DNA of 64,000 bases from Corallincola holothuriorum (GTDB taxonomy: Bacteria; Pseudomonadota; Gammaproteobacteria; Enterobacterales; Neiellaceae). Below, in pieces: positions 43,004-51,183 of this stretch; position 1 is the first letter of the stretch; each line of letters starts with the position of its first letter. The stretch spans positions 496,001 through 560,000 of the forward strand of contig NZ_QPID01000002.1 of NCBI RefSeq assembly GCF_003336225.1, in the 5' to 3' direction. Both the position numbers and the translations under genes were made by a program. The notes under the pieces were generated by a model that was not told the origin of the DNA, ran no database searches, and saw nothing but the letters and a program-made list of their open reading frames with translations.

Positions 43004-43963
43004 ATGGAAGTCGATACCCATCAAGTTCAAATCAGTAATTTTGGTGAACCGGAACGCTTAACGCTTACCGAGATCTCACTGCAGACTCAAGCACCCGTTG
43101 TCAGGGTGGCGTTTGCTGGTGTTAATCCCATTGATACCAAAACACGTGCAGGTATAGGCTGGGCGGCGAAGGAAAACGCCGACAAGTTGCCTTGGTGCCC
43201 TGGTTATGATGTGGCCGGTGAGTTACTGACAGCTGATGGCAAAGGCTCTGGTCAGCATGTTTGTGGACTGATCGGCTTTCCTTTTATGGGCGGGGCCTAT
43301 GCTGAACATGTTTCAGCACCTCAAGATGAGTGGGTTGCTCTGCCCGACAATGTCGATTTGCGTCAGGCAGCCGCCTTGCCATTAGCAGGGCTAACTGCGA
43401 GTCAGGCACTGTCTCGATTTGGTGATCTTCGTGACGCGGAAGAGGTCGTTGTGCTAGGCGCTGCTGGTGGTGTCGGGCATTTAGTGGTGCAGTTAGCCAA
43501 ACAGCAGGGCGCCAAGGTGACCGCTATCTCTCGTGTGCAAAACCATGAGTGGTTACTTGCGCTAGGGGCCGACTGTTGTGTCGATTATGGCCAGCCTGGC
43601 TGGCAGGCGCTAGTAGCAGAACATGCCTCTCTCGTTATCGACTGTGTGGGTGGTGAGGTTGGTTTATCACTTGTTAAGCAGCTGCTTTGCGGTACAGATG
43701 TCGTGACGCTACCTACGGTCACTGCAGATGCAATTATTGAGGCTGGTGATGCGGCAGGTTGTCACGTCACAGGTATGTTGATCCAGCCGGATCCAGCCCG
43801 TTTGAAACAACTGGTTACCTTGTTGGCTGATGGTGTCATTAAGGTGGCCGTTGCAGCGACTTTCCCTTTGGCCGACGCCAACCTTGCCCACCGTCAGGTT
43901 GAAACAGGCCATACACGAGGGAAAGTGATACTGGACTGCCGAGCCCCTGCAACACCAGAATGA
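43004..43963 (+). CDS. quinone-oxidoreductase-like NAD(P)H dehydrogenase (MDR superfamily)
   Basis: Zinc-free medium-chain dehydrogenase of the quinone oxidoreductase type. The 319-residue protein has a GroES-like N-terminal domain (VAFAGVNPIDTKTRAG, CPGYDVAGEL) and a Rossmann domain with VVVLGAAGGVGHLVVQLAKQQGAKVTAI. The structural-zinc cysteine cluster of alcohol dehydrogenases is absent. AAGGAAG precedes the ATG. The stop overlaps the yqaA start as ATGA, so the two genes are coupled. The natural substrate is unknown. Confidence 0.88.
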   Translation: MEVDTHQVQISNFGEPERLTLTEISLQTQAPVVRVAFAGVNPIDTKTRAGIGWAAKENADKLPWCPGYDVAGELLTADGKGSGQHVCGLIGFPFMGGAYAEHVSAPQDEWVALPDNVDLRQAAALPLAGLTASQALSRFGDLRDAEEVVVLGAAGGVGHLVVQLAKQQGAKVTAISRVQNHEWLLALGADCCVDYGQPGWQALVAEHASLVIDCVGGEVGLSLVKQLLCGTDVVTLPTVTADAIIEAGDAAGCHVTGMLIQPDPARLKQLVTLLADGVIKVAVAATFPLADANLAHRQVETGHTRGKVILDCRAPATPE

Positions 43964-44379
43964 TTGAGCTCTGGGGGCTATTTATCGCCAGCTTTGCTGC
44001 GGCTACTCTGCTTCCTGGCGGCTCTGAGGTGATTTTGGTCGGACTGTACTTAAAGGGGAATGAGCCTGCCGTCAGTCTGTGGCTGGTGGCTACGTTGGGC
44101 AATACTTTAGGGGCGGTGGTCACGGTGTGGATGGGGCGAGTGGTAGCAAGGTCGCGACCGCCGAAGCCCAAACACGCATGGCAGTTAAGATGGCACCTCA
44201 GGCTACAAAAGCATGGCAGCCCTATATTGCTGATGAGTTGGTTACCTCTGGTGGGGGATGGTCTGTGCTTGTTGGCGGGCTGGCTCAGACTTAATTGGCG
44301 TGGTGTCTTGTTGTTTATCACGCTCGGTAAAGCGCTACGTTATTTGCTGGTTTTGCTCTTGGCGACACCATGGGGGTGA
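43960..44379 (+). CDS. yqaA: membrane protein YqaA (DedA-like)
   Basis: A 139-residue inner-membrane protein matching E. coli YqaA (142 residues). Conserved stretches are FIASFAAATLLPGGSEVILVGLYL, LGNTLGAVVTVWMGR, LLMSWLPLVGDGLCLLAGWLRLNWRGVLLF and GKALRY. It belongs to the DedA/SNARE-associated superfamily, whose members are implicated in lipid transport. It overlaps the preceding dehydrogenase gene as ATGA. In E. coli yqaA is the direct neighbour of gshA; here an M16 peptidase gene lies between them. Confidence 0.88.
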   Translation: MIELWGLFIASFAAATLLPGGSEVILVGLYLKGNEPAVSLWLVATLGNTLGAVVTVWMGRVVARSRPPKPKHAWQLRWHLRLQKHGSPILLMSWLPLVGDGLCLLAGWLRLNWRGVLLFITLGKALRYLLVLLLATPWG

Positions 44380-44516
44380 ACTCTCAGCGCACTTTTGTAG
44401 CGTTTGCTGCTCTGTACCCTGACTGGCGCGTATAAATTGTTAATAGTTTTGTCAGCCCTTGCGGTCACGCGCTCGTTACGGATAATGACAGCAACTTGTT
44501 TTGTCAGGACCTTTCC

Positions 44517-47390
44517 ATGTTTCGACCTAGTCGCGTGACTCTGTTTACATCCCTGTTTCTCTCGTTGTTGGTTTTGGCCGCTTGCAGCCAGCAGCCAAAA
44601 GATCGCGTGGTATTGCCAGAAGGTATTCATTTTGTCGAAGCGGTGAGTGCTACCGTCGATAACAATGGCGATCCTGTATTACCGTACGAGAAGTACCAGT
44701 TGGAGAACGGGTTAACGCTGTTGTTGCATCAGGACCACTCGGATCCAATTACTCATGTTGATGTCACCTACCATGTCGGTTCGGCACGTGAGCAGCTAGG
44801 TAAGTCAGGCTTTGCTCATTTCTTTGAGCATATGATGTTCCAAGGTTCCAAGCATGTTGCTGACGAACAGCATTTTCGGATTATTTCGGAAGCGGGGGGA
44901 ACCCTGAATGGCACGACCAACAGTGATCGCACTAACTACTACCAAACTGTGCCAGCCAATCAATTGGAGAAGGTGCTTTGGTTAGAATCCGATCGTATGG
45001 GTTTTTTGTTAGAGGCCGTGACCCAGGAGAAATTTGAAGTACAACGAGCGACGGTGAAAAACGAGCGTGCTCAGCGCTACGACAATGCGCCTTATGGCTT
45101 GTTATACGAACGCGTGAGCCAGGCACTATATCCGGAAAATCACCCTTACTCCTGGCCAACCATTGGCTATGTAGAAGATCTGGATCGGGTGAATGTTAAC
45201 GACTTAAAGGCATTTTTCCTGCGCTGGTATGGACCCAACAATGCCACCTTAACGATTGGCGGTGATATAGATGTGGAACAGACGCTGGCGTGGGTGGCCA
45301 AGTACTTTGGTCCTATTGCCGCTGGCCCCGATGTCGATGGTGATGCTAAGACACTAGTGACGTTACCTGATACTCGCTATATCAGTATGGAAGATAGGGT
45401 ACATCTACCGCTGCTATATATCTCCTTCCCTACTGTTTATGGGCGTCATGAAGATGAAGCCGCGCTGGATCTGCTTGCTGATGTGTTGGGTGGTGGCAAA
45501 CAGTCACTGTTTTATCAGCACTTAGTGAAAGCCGGTTATGCCGTGCAGGCCGGTGTGAGTCACCCTTGTCAGGAGCTGGCGTGTAGTTTCAATCTCTACG
45601 CCTTGGCTAATCCAGAAAAAATGCCCTCTTTAGCTGATATGGAGAAGGCGTTGCGAGCTGCGATTGATGACTTTGAGCAGCGTGGCGTCACGCAAGATGA
45701 TTTGGATAAGGTACAAGCGCAGTTTGAAGCCTCGACAATTTTTGGTTTGCAAAGTGTGTCTGGCAAGGTGTCGACTTTAGCGTTTAACGAGACCTTTGCT
45801 GACAGTCCTGATCAGATCGCTGATGATTTAGCCCGTTATCGAGCTGTGACGAAAGCGGATGTGGAGCGGGTCTATCGCACCTACATCAAAGATAAGCCAG
45901 CTGTTGTAATGAGTATCGTGCCCCAAGGGCAACTGGCGCTGATAGCGGCGCCAGATAACTTTAAGCCTGCAGCACGCCAAATCCCGCAAGCCGAGGAGAT
46001 GACAGCGGCGCAGTTAGCTCTGCGTCCGGTGACTGAAACTTTCGATCGTAATAAGGTGCCTGAAGCTGGCCCTTCACCCGTCGTTCATGTACCTGACGCA
46101 TGGCGAGCTACCTTGGATAACGGTATTCCTGTGATCGGCAGTGAAATAGACGAAACGCCAACGGTGACCTTGTTGCTGAGCATTGAAGGTGGACCGTTAC
46201 TCGATCCTGAAGGCAAAGCTGGAACTGCAAGTTTAACCGCGGCGATGCTTAACGAAGCGACACAGCAGCGCAGTGGCGAAGCGATGGCGCTGGCATTAGA
46301 TAAGTTAGGTAGCCGCATTTCAGCGCGCGCCAGTGGCCGTTACACCGAGATCGCGGTGTCTAGTTTGGCGCGTCATTTAGACGAGACTTTACTGCTGCTA
46401 CAAGAGATCCTATTACAACCAAAGTTTGATGCTGCTGACTTTGAGCGTTTGAAAGCACAGACCTTGCAATCGCTTGTGCAGTCGGCGAAAGATCCTGGGG
46501 CTTTAGCTTCTCGGGCACAGTTGCAAGTGCTATATGGCGAGCAGCGGATCGGCTTACCCGATGGCGGCATATTCAGCTCGGTGCAAGGGATCAGTCTGCA
46601 AGATGTGCAGCAGTTTTATCTACAGAACTACAGCGCCAAAGCGGCGCAGCTTGTGGTGGTGGGGAGCTTAAGTAAAGCACAGTGGCTACCGAAACTTGAT
46701 TGGTTAGGACAATGGGCAGGAGAATCCCTCAGCTTTGCCGATTACCAGGATTTTCCGCAGTACGATAAGTCGACTATCTATGTCGTGGATCTGCCTGAAG
46801 CGGCGCAATCGGCGATCCGGGTTGTTCGTAGAGCAATGCCTTACGATGCCACGGGGGATTATTTTAAGGCGGGGCTGATGAACTTTCCGTTGGGCGGGGC
46901 TTTTAACTCTCGTATCAATATGAACCTGCGGGAAGAGAAGGGCTATACCTATGGTGCCCGTTCCGGATTTAGCGGTGGCAAGACGCTCGGTCGTTTTTCA
47001 GTATCTACCTCTGTGCGTGAGGATGTGACAGGGTTGGCGTTAACTGAGATCCTTAACGAACTCGCGATATATAGTGAGCAAGGTATCGACGCGGGGGAGC
47101 TGGCGTTTTTACGTCAAGCTGTGTCACAGAGCGAAGCGTTGAGCTATGAAACACCATCGCAGAAGGCGGGCTTCCTGCGTCAGATGTTAAACTATCAGTT
47201 GGATCCTAGCTTTGCCCAAACTCAGGGAGAGATTGTGGCTACTATTGATAAGCCTGCGCTGAATGCGTTGGCGGCTAAGTGGCTGCAACCTGATACGATG
47301 CAGATCGTTATCGTTGGTGACGCGGCGAAGGTTTTACCTCAGTTGCTATCGTTAGGCTTGCCCATTGAAACCATCACTATGCAGCCTTAA
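44517..47390 (+). CDS. M16 family zinc peptidase lipoprotein (two-lobed)
   Basis: Large insulinase/pitrilysin-type metallopeptidase predicted to be lipid-anchored in the envelope. The 957-residue protein has a lipobox VLAAC with Cys23. The first lobe contains the inverted zinc motif HFFEH (101-105), with a downstream glutamate in TVKNERAQRYDN (Glu183). The second M16 lobe (about 520-950) lacks the zinc motif but has the family REEKGYTYGARS segment. The ATG at 44517 is chosen over the TTG at 44496 because it gives a proper lipoprotein signal and follows AGGA. Substrates are probably peptides entering the periplasm; this is not shown by the sequence. Confidence 0.92.
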   Translation: MFRPSRVTLFTSLFLSLLVLAACSQQPKDRVVLPEGIHFVEAVSATVDNNGDPVLPYEKYQLENGLTLLLHQDHSDPITHVDVTYHVGSAREQLGKSGFAHFFEHMMFQGSKHVADEQHFRIISEAGGTLNGTTNSDRTNYYQTVPANQLEKVLWLESDRMGFLLEAVTQEKFEVQRATVKNERAQRYDNAPYGLLYERVSQALYPENHPYSWPTIGYVEDLDRVNVNDLKAFFLRWYGPNNATLTIGGDIDVEQTLAWVAKYFGPIAAGPDVDGDAKTLVTLPDTRYISMEDRVHLPLLYISFPTVYGRHEDEAALDLLADVLGGGKQSLFYQHLVKAGYAVQAGVSHPCQELACSFNLYALANPEKMPSLADMEKALRAAIDDFEQRGVTQDDLDKVQAQFEASTIFGLQSVSGKVSTLAFNETFADSPDQIADDLARYRAVTKADVERVYRTYIKDKPAVVMSIVPQGQLALIAAPDNFKPAARQIPQAEEMTAAQLALRPVTETFDRNKVPEAGPSPVVHVPDAWRATLDNGIPVIGSEIDETPTVTLLLSIEGGPLLDPEGKAGTASLTAAMLNEATQQRSGEAMALALDKLGSRISARASGRYTEIAVSSLARHLDETLLLLQEILLQPKFDAADFERLKAQTLQSLVQSAKDPGALASRAQLQVLYGEQRIGLPDGGIFSSVQGISLQDVQQFYLQNYSAKAAQLVVVGSLSKAQWLPKLDWLGQWAGESLSFADYQDFPQYDKSTIYVVDLPEAAQSAIRVVRRAMPYDATGDYFKAGLMNFPLGGAFNSRINMNLREEKGYTYGARSGFSGGKTLGRFSVSTSVREDVTGLALTEILNELAIYSEQGIDAGELAFLRQAVSQSEALSYETPSQKAGFLRQMLNYQLDPSFAQTQGEIVATIDKPALNALAAKWLQPDTMQIVIVGDAAKVLPQLLSLGLPIETITMQP

Positions 47391-47415
47391 ATATGGTTTA
47401 TCAGTACATTAGCGC

Positions 47416-47450
47416 AAAGGGTGAGCATAGACGCTTGCCCTTTATCGGTT
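47416..47450 (+). terminator. possible weak terminator between the M16 peptidase gene and gshA
   Basis: AAAGGGTGAGC pairs with GCTTGCCCTTT (11 pairs including two G-U) around a 6-base loop, followed by ATCGGTTT. The T run is poor. Confidence 0.3.
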
Positions 47451-47491
47451 TATGCTTCGGCGATAACGCCTGATCTGGCAAGGACTTCAAA

Positions 47492-49057
47492 TTGACTGCT
47501 CAACTGACTCGCTATATCTCCCTGCTCTCTGCTCAGCCTGAGTTACTCAAGGGTATTCAGCACGGTATTGAAAAAGAGAGCCTGCGAATTTCGCCTGATG
47601 GCAAGTTGTCCCAAGAGAGTCATCCGAGTGGACTTGGCTCAGCACTGACCAACTCTCTGGTGACCACTGACTTTGCCGAGTCTTTAGTCGAGTTTATTAC
47701 TCCAGTAAGTGACAACATTGACGAGACGCTGGGGCAATTGGCAGATCTCCATCGCTTTGCCTATCAGCAGATGGGAAGTGAGCTGCTATGGCCGCTGAGC
47801 ATGCCATGCTTCGTTGGCGGCGAAGCTGATATTCGCATTGCCGAATATGGTGACTCCAATATCGGCAAGATGAAGACTCTTTATCGTAAAGGGCTACACC
47901 ATCGTTATGGCAGTGTGATGCAGGTGATTGCCGGTGTGCATTTCAATTTTTCTTTGCCTGCACACTTTTGGCAGCAATGGCATCAATGGCAAGCCGGAGC
48001 CGAGTCGTTACAACAAAGTCAGTCTGCTGGCTATTTGGCGATGCTCCGCAACTATCGCCGTCTTGGTTGGCTTGTACCTTACCTGTTTGGTGCTTCTCCG
48101 GCACTTTGCGGCTCTTTTTTGCAGCAGAAAAACTCCGCATTACCCTTTGAGAAGATGGGGCAGGGAACGTATTACCTGCCTTATGCTACCTCACTGAGAA
48201 TGAGCGATCTGGGTTATACCAACCGCGCACAAGCGCGCTTGCAGGTGGATTACAACTCATTGACCGGCTATCTGGCGAGTGTCGACCGGGCGTTACATAC
48301 GCCAGAACCCCGCTTTGCAAAAATTGGTGTCAAAGTTGATGGTGAGTACCGCCAGCTCAACAGTAATTTATTGCAGATAGAGAACGAGCTGTATGCGCCA
48401 ATTCGACCGAAGCGTGTCGCAGAGAGCGGTGAGAAGCCGAGTGAAGCCTTGGCGCGTGGAGGCATCGAATATATTGAAGTGCGTGCATTGGATGTCAGTC
48501 CTTTCCACCAGACAGGGGTCAGTGCAGATGAGATCCGCTTTCTTGATGTGATGCTGGTCTATTGTTTGTTGCAGGAAAGCCCTGTGCTGGATTGCGATGG
48601 CTTGAGCGAAGCCACCCGCAATATTACGACCACTGTGCTATATGGTCGGGATCCTAATGCACAAGTTGAGGTTTCTGGTCAGCTCGTTGGACTTAAGGTC
48701 AGAGCAATGCAGTTGTTGTCAGAAATGCGTGCGGTTGCTGAAGTGATGGATAAGGCTGCCGGTGGTTATGACTATCAGGCAGCATTGGCAAAGCAGTTGG
48801 CCAAAGTTGAAGACCCAGATCTCACTCCTTCCGCACGTCTGCTCAATGAGATGCAGCAGCGGTCCATGGATAATGGCTGTTTAGGTATGCACTACGCAGA
48901 GAGTCATAAGGCAGAATTATTGGCACAGCAGGGAAGTAACTTCTACAGCGACGATGCGCTGCAGAAGGTGGCGCAGCTGAGTGTCGAGGCACAAAAAGAG
49001 ATCGAATCTGAGTCTAGTGTCGATTTTGAACAGTTCTTGGCAGACTATTTTGCCTGA
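47492..49057 (+). CDS. gshA: glutamate-cysteine ligase
   Basis: Joins glutamate and cysteine, the first and rate-limiting step of glutathione synthesis. The 521-residue protein is of the gammaproteobacterial GshA type. It has LKGIQHGIEKESLRI, SALTNSLVTTDFAESLVEFITP, LLWPLSMPC, and the central EYIEVRALDVSPFHQTGV. The start is a TTG at 47492, preceded by AAGGAC at suitable distance; no ATG fits the conserved N-terminus. luxS, which follows gshA in E. coli, is not found next to it here. Confidence 0.95.
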   Translation: MTAQLTRYISLLSAQPELLKGIQHGIEKESLRISPDGKLSQESHPSGLGSALTNSLVTTDFAESLVEFITPVSDNIDETLGQLADLHRFAYQQMGSELLWPLSMPCFVGGEADIRIAEYGDSNIGKMKTLYRKGLHHRYGSVMQVIAGVHFNFSLPAHFWQQWHQWQAGAESLQQSQSAGYLAMLRNYRRLGWLVPYLFGASPALCGSFLQQKNSALPFEKMGQGTYYLPYATSLRMSDLGYTNRAQARLQVDYNSLTGYLASVDRALHTPEPRFAKIGVKVDGEYRQLNSNLLQIENELYAPIRPKRVAESGEKPSEALARGGIEYIEVRALDVSPFHQTGVSADEIRFLDVMLVYCLLQESPVLDCDGLSEATRNITTTVLYGRDPNAQVEVSGQLVGLKVRAMQLLSEMRAVAEVMDKAAGGYDYQAALAKQLAKVEDPDLTPSARLLNEMQQRSMDNGCLGMHYAESHKAELLAQQGSNFYSDDALQKVAQLSVEAQKEIESESSVDFEQFLADYFA

Positions 49058-49081
49058 GCCTAAATAGCTAACCAGCTGCTA

Positions 49082-49726
49082 TCACTCCACCATGATGGGG
49101 GCGAAAAGCTCCCAAAACATCATGATGCTCAACAGCAGTAACACCATTGGGGTGATCCTTTGCCCCACTAGCTTTCCTCCATTCAACACCCCCATGCTAC
49201 GATTTAGCCAAACGGTGGCAGCCGCATAAAGCAGCATCACGGTGATCTCTATACTGCTGAAAATCAGCATCAGCGTTAGAGTTTGTGACCAGAGCGCATG
49301 TTCGGAGTCGATGAATTGTGGAAACAGTGCGGCGAAGAACAGGATCCCCTTTGGGTTAGCTAAGGCTGAGAACAGCCCCCGCATGTAGAGCTGCCGTTTG
49401 GTCGCGTGGTTGATAGCCGTTGCTGTCGGGGTTTGCTTTTCATCAGTAGTGCGAGAGAGCTGCCAAGCTAACCAGAGCAGGTAAAGTGCTCCTACTCCCT
49501 GCAGTCCGCTCAATAGTACGGGATTTAGCTGCAGTAACGCTGCTATGCCTGTCATAGCCAGCACCGCTTTGATTGCCCCAGACGTTACACTACCTAAGGT
49601 TAACCAGATGGCACCGTTGAATCTAAACTGCAGTGCAGTTGATATGGTGAGCAAGATCAGTGGACCGGGAACGATAATTAATCCCAGCGATACAGCACTG
49701 AATAACAGAAGCGAGTGCGTTGTCAT
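49082..49726 (-). CDS. LysE/RhtB family amino acid exporter
   Basis: Inner-membrane efflux protein of the LysE superfamily, which exports amino acids or related metabolites. The 214-residue protein has about six hydrophobic segments, with the family start LGLIIVPGPLILLTIS, GALYLLWLAWQL, and RGLFSALANPKGILFFAALFPQF. The substrate cannot be inferred. It is convergent with gshA with only a 24-base gap. A minus-strand terminator lies immediately upstream of it (49754-49784), separating it from whatever is transcribed beyond. Confidence 0.9.
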   Translation of the reverse strand: MTTHSLLLFSAVSLGLIIVPGPLILLTISTALQFRFNGAIWLTLGSVTSGAIKAVLAMTGIAALLQLNPVLLSGLQGVGALYLLWLAWQLSRTTDEKQTPTATAINHATKRQLYMRGLFSALANPKGILFFAALFPQFIDSEHALWSQTLTLMLIFSSIEITVMLLYAAATVWLNRSMGVLNGGKLVGQRITPMVLLLLSIMMFWELFAPIMVE

Positions 49727-49753
49727 TGGCGGAATGCTAGACGTATCTGAGGC

Positions 49754-49784
49754 AAAAAAAAAGAGCTATCTAATGTGATAGCTC
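49754..49784 (-). terminator. orphan intrinsic terminator on the minus strand
   Basis: Read on the minus strand: stem GAGCTATC / GATAGCTC with a 6-base loop (49763-49784), followed by nine T residues (49762-49754). It points leftwards, but there is no recognised minus-strand gene just to its right; the nearest feature there is a plus-strand lipoprotein gene. Confidence 0.8.
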
Positions 49785-49940
49785 CAAACCCAGGGATAGT
49801 TCTTGAACAAGCAATCGCCGTTCATAGATTGAGAGTGGATAAATACGCGCAAGTTCCTTAAATTTGGTAAAAATTTTGCGGTTGCTCTGTCGAATGACAA
49901 CACCGTCTTGGTTACACTGGTGGTAACCATCCCTGCAGAA
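49785..49940 (-). ncRNA. candidate small RNA or tiny gene feeding the orphan terminator
   Basis: This is a candidate, not an identified RNA. The 150-odd bases between the orphan terminator and the start of the plus-strand lipoprotein gene must be transcribed leftwards if the terminator is used. The minus strand also holds a 54-codon ATG frame (stop inside the terminator stem; start near 49929, MVTTSVTKTVLSFDRATAKF). A second frame ends in TIYERRLL-like helical sequence (IYPLSIYERRLLVQELSLG) but lacks a normal start codon. I recognise neither. No clear promoter was found. Confidence 0.35.
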
Positions 49941-49949
49941 ATGGATCCG

Positions 49950-50558
49950 ATGCGAATTTTCTTAGCCTTACTTACGCTGTTGTTGGTGTCTGGCTGTGCG
50001 ACTTCACCGCCATCCAACCCTGAAAACCTGTGTGAAATATTTCGTGAAAAACGTGATTGGTACGACGCCGCTACGGATATGAATGATAAGTGGGGCGTGC
50101 CGATCCAAGTACCTATGGCGATGATGTATCAGGAAAGCTCATTTCGTCATGATGCAGCCCCACCGCGGAAATATCTGCTTGGTTTCATTCCATGGGGACG
50201 GGTGAGCAGTGCCTACGGCTACTCGCAAGCGAAAACGCCGACTTGGAGTGATTACATCAGAGAAACGGGTAGTTCTGGTGCTGATCGTGAGGACTTTTAT
50301 GATGCCATCGATTTTATGGGCTGGTTTATTACCAAAACTCATAAGATCAACGGCATATCAAAATGGGATGCTTATGGACAGTACCTCAATTACCACGAGG
50401 GTTGGGGGGGCTATAAACGCGGTACTTACAAAAGCAAGAAGTGGTTGATGACCACGTCACGAAAAGTGGCCAACAGGGCTTCTAAATACTCTTCGCAATA
50501 TAAGAGTTGTAAGGATGAGCTTGATAGTAGCTGGTTGTACCGATTGTTCTTTGGCTAG
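49950..50558 (+). CDS. lipoprotein with lysozyme-like transglycosylase fold
   Basis: Predicted envelope lipoprotein of 202 residues with lipobox LVSGC (Cys16). The body resembles uncharacterised SLT-like proteins of pseudomonads and related bacteria. A likely catalytic glutamate is Glu62 in MAMMYQESSFRHDA, followed by PPRKYLLGFIPWGRVSSAYGYSQAKTPTW and YLNYHEGWGGYKRGTY. Family membership is recalled rather than computed. The ATG at 49950 gives the best signal peptide; 49941 is also possible. blc follows 10 bases after the stop. Confidence 0.82.
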   Translation: MRIFLALLTLLLVSGCATSPPSNPENLCEIFREKRDWYDAATDMNDKWGVPIQVPMAMMYQESSFRHDAAPPRKYLLGFIPWGRVSSAYGYSQAKTPTWSDYIRETGSSGADREDFYDAIDFMGWFITKTHKINGISKWDAYGQYLNYHEGWGGYKRGTYKSKKWLMTTSRKVANRASKYSSQYKSCKDELDSSWLYRLFFG

Positions 50559-50568
50559 GAGTAGATCC

Positions 50569-51111
50569 ATGAAAGTACTCAGGTTCGCCTGTTTTTTGGG
50601 CGCTGTGCTGTTGCTATCGGGCTGTTTGGGGATCCCTGAGGGGGTTGTGCCTGTGCAAGGGGTGGATACCGATCGTTACCTTGGCAAATGGTATGAGATA
50701 GCCCGCTTAGATCACTCTTTTGAGCGCGGTATGAGTCAGGTGTCTGCAGAGTACTCGTTGCGCGATGACGGTGGCATTCGTGTTATTAACCGCGGTTTTA
50801 AAGCCGCTGATGATGAATGGCGTGAAGCCGAGGGCAGGGCGTATTTTGTTGCTCAGCCCGATGAGGGCTATCTAAAAGTCAGTTTTTTTGGCCCTTTTTA
50901 CGGTTCCTATGTCATTTTTGAGCTGGACAAAGCTGATTATCAATATGCTTTTGTTGCTGGCAATAGTCGGGAATATCTTTGGTTGTTGGCTCGTACCCCA
51001 GAGATCAGTGATGAGCTGAAAGCGGAATTTGTTCATCAGGCCACGGAGTTAGGTTTTGCTGCCGATGAGTTGATATGGGTGACTCAATCAGCTTCAGACC
51101 GTGCTGAATGA
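50569..51111 (+). CDS. blc: outer-membrane lipocalin Blc
   Basis: Bacterial lipocalin anchored to the outer membrane, which binds lysophospholipids or fatty acids and is often induced in stationary phase or envelope stress. The 180-residue product has lipobox LLSGC (Cys19) and the lipocalin GxW signature in YLGKWYEIARLDHSFERGM. Further family stretches are VINRGF, LKVSFFGPFYGSYVIFELD and YLWLLARTP. The ATG at 50569 follows TAGGAGT. It is downstream of, and probably cotranscribed with, the SLT-like lipoprotein. Confidence 0.93.
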   Translation: MKVLRFACFLGAVLLLSGCLGIPEGVVPVQGVDTDRYLGKWYEIARLDHSFERGMSQVSAEYSLRDDGGIRVINRGFKAADDEWREAEGRAYFVAQPDEGYLKVSFFGPFYGSYVIFELDKADYQYAFVAGNSREYLWLLARTPEISDELKAEFVHQATELGFAADELIWVTQSASDRAE

Positions 51112-51130
51112 GCGACCGTTAGCTTGAAGT

Positions 51131-51163
51131 AAAAAGCCTGATGTGATGCATCAGGCTTTTTTA
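51131..51163. terminator. bidirectional terminator between blc and yfjD
   Basis: A 13-base stem AAAAAGCCTGATG / CATCAGGCTTTTT around a TGATG loop, with T residues on the plus side and A residues on the other. It separates convergent genes. Confidence 0.85.
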
Positions 51164-51183
51164 TTGGCGTCGATTTGCTGGGT

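Noticed and set aside
49910-49928. Operator-like dyad GGTTAC-N7-GTAACC upstream of the SLT-like lipoprotein
   Set aside because: A single short dyad with no known regulator match; too likely by chance to list as a site.
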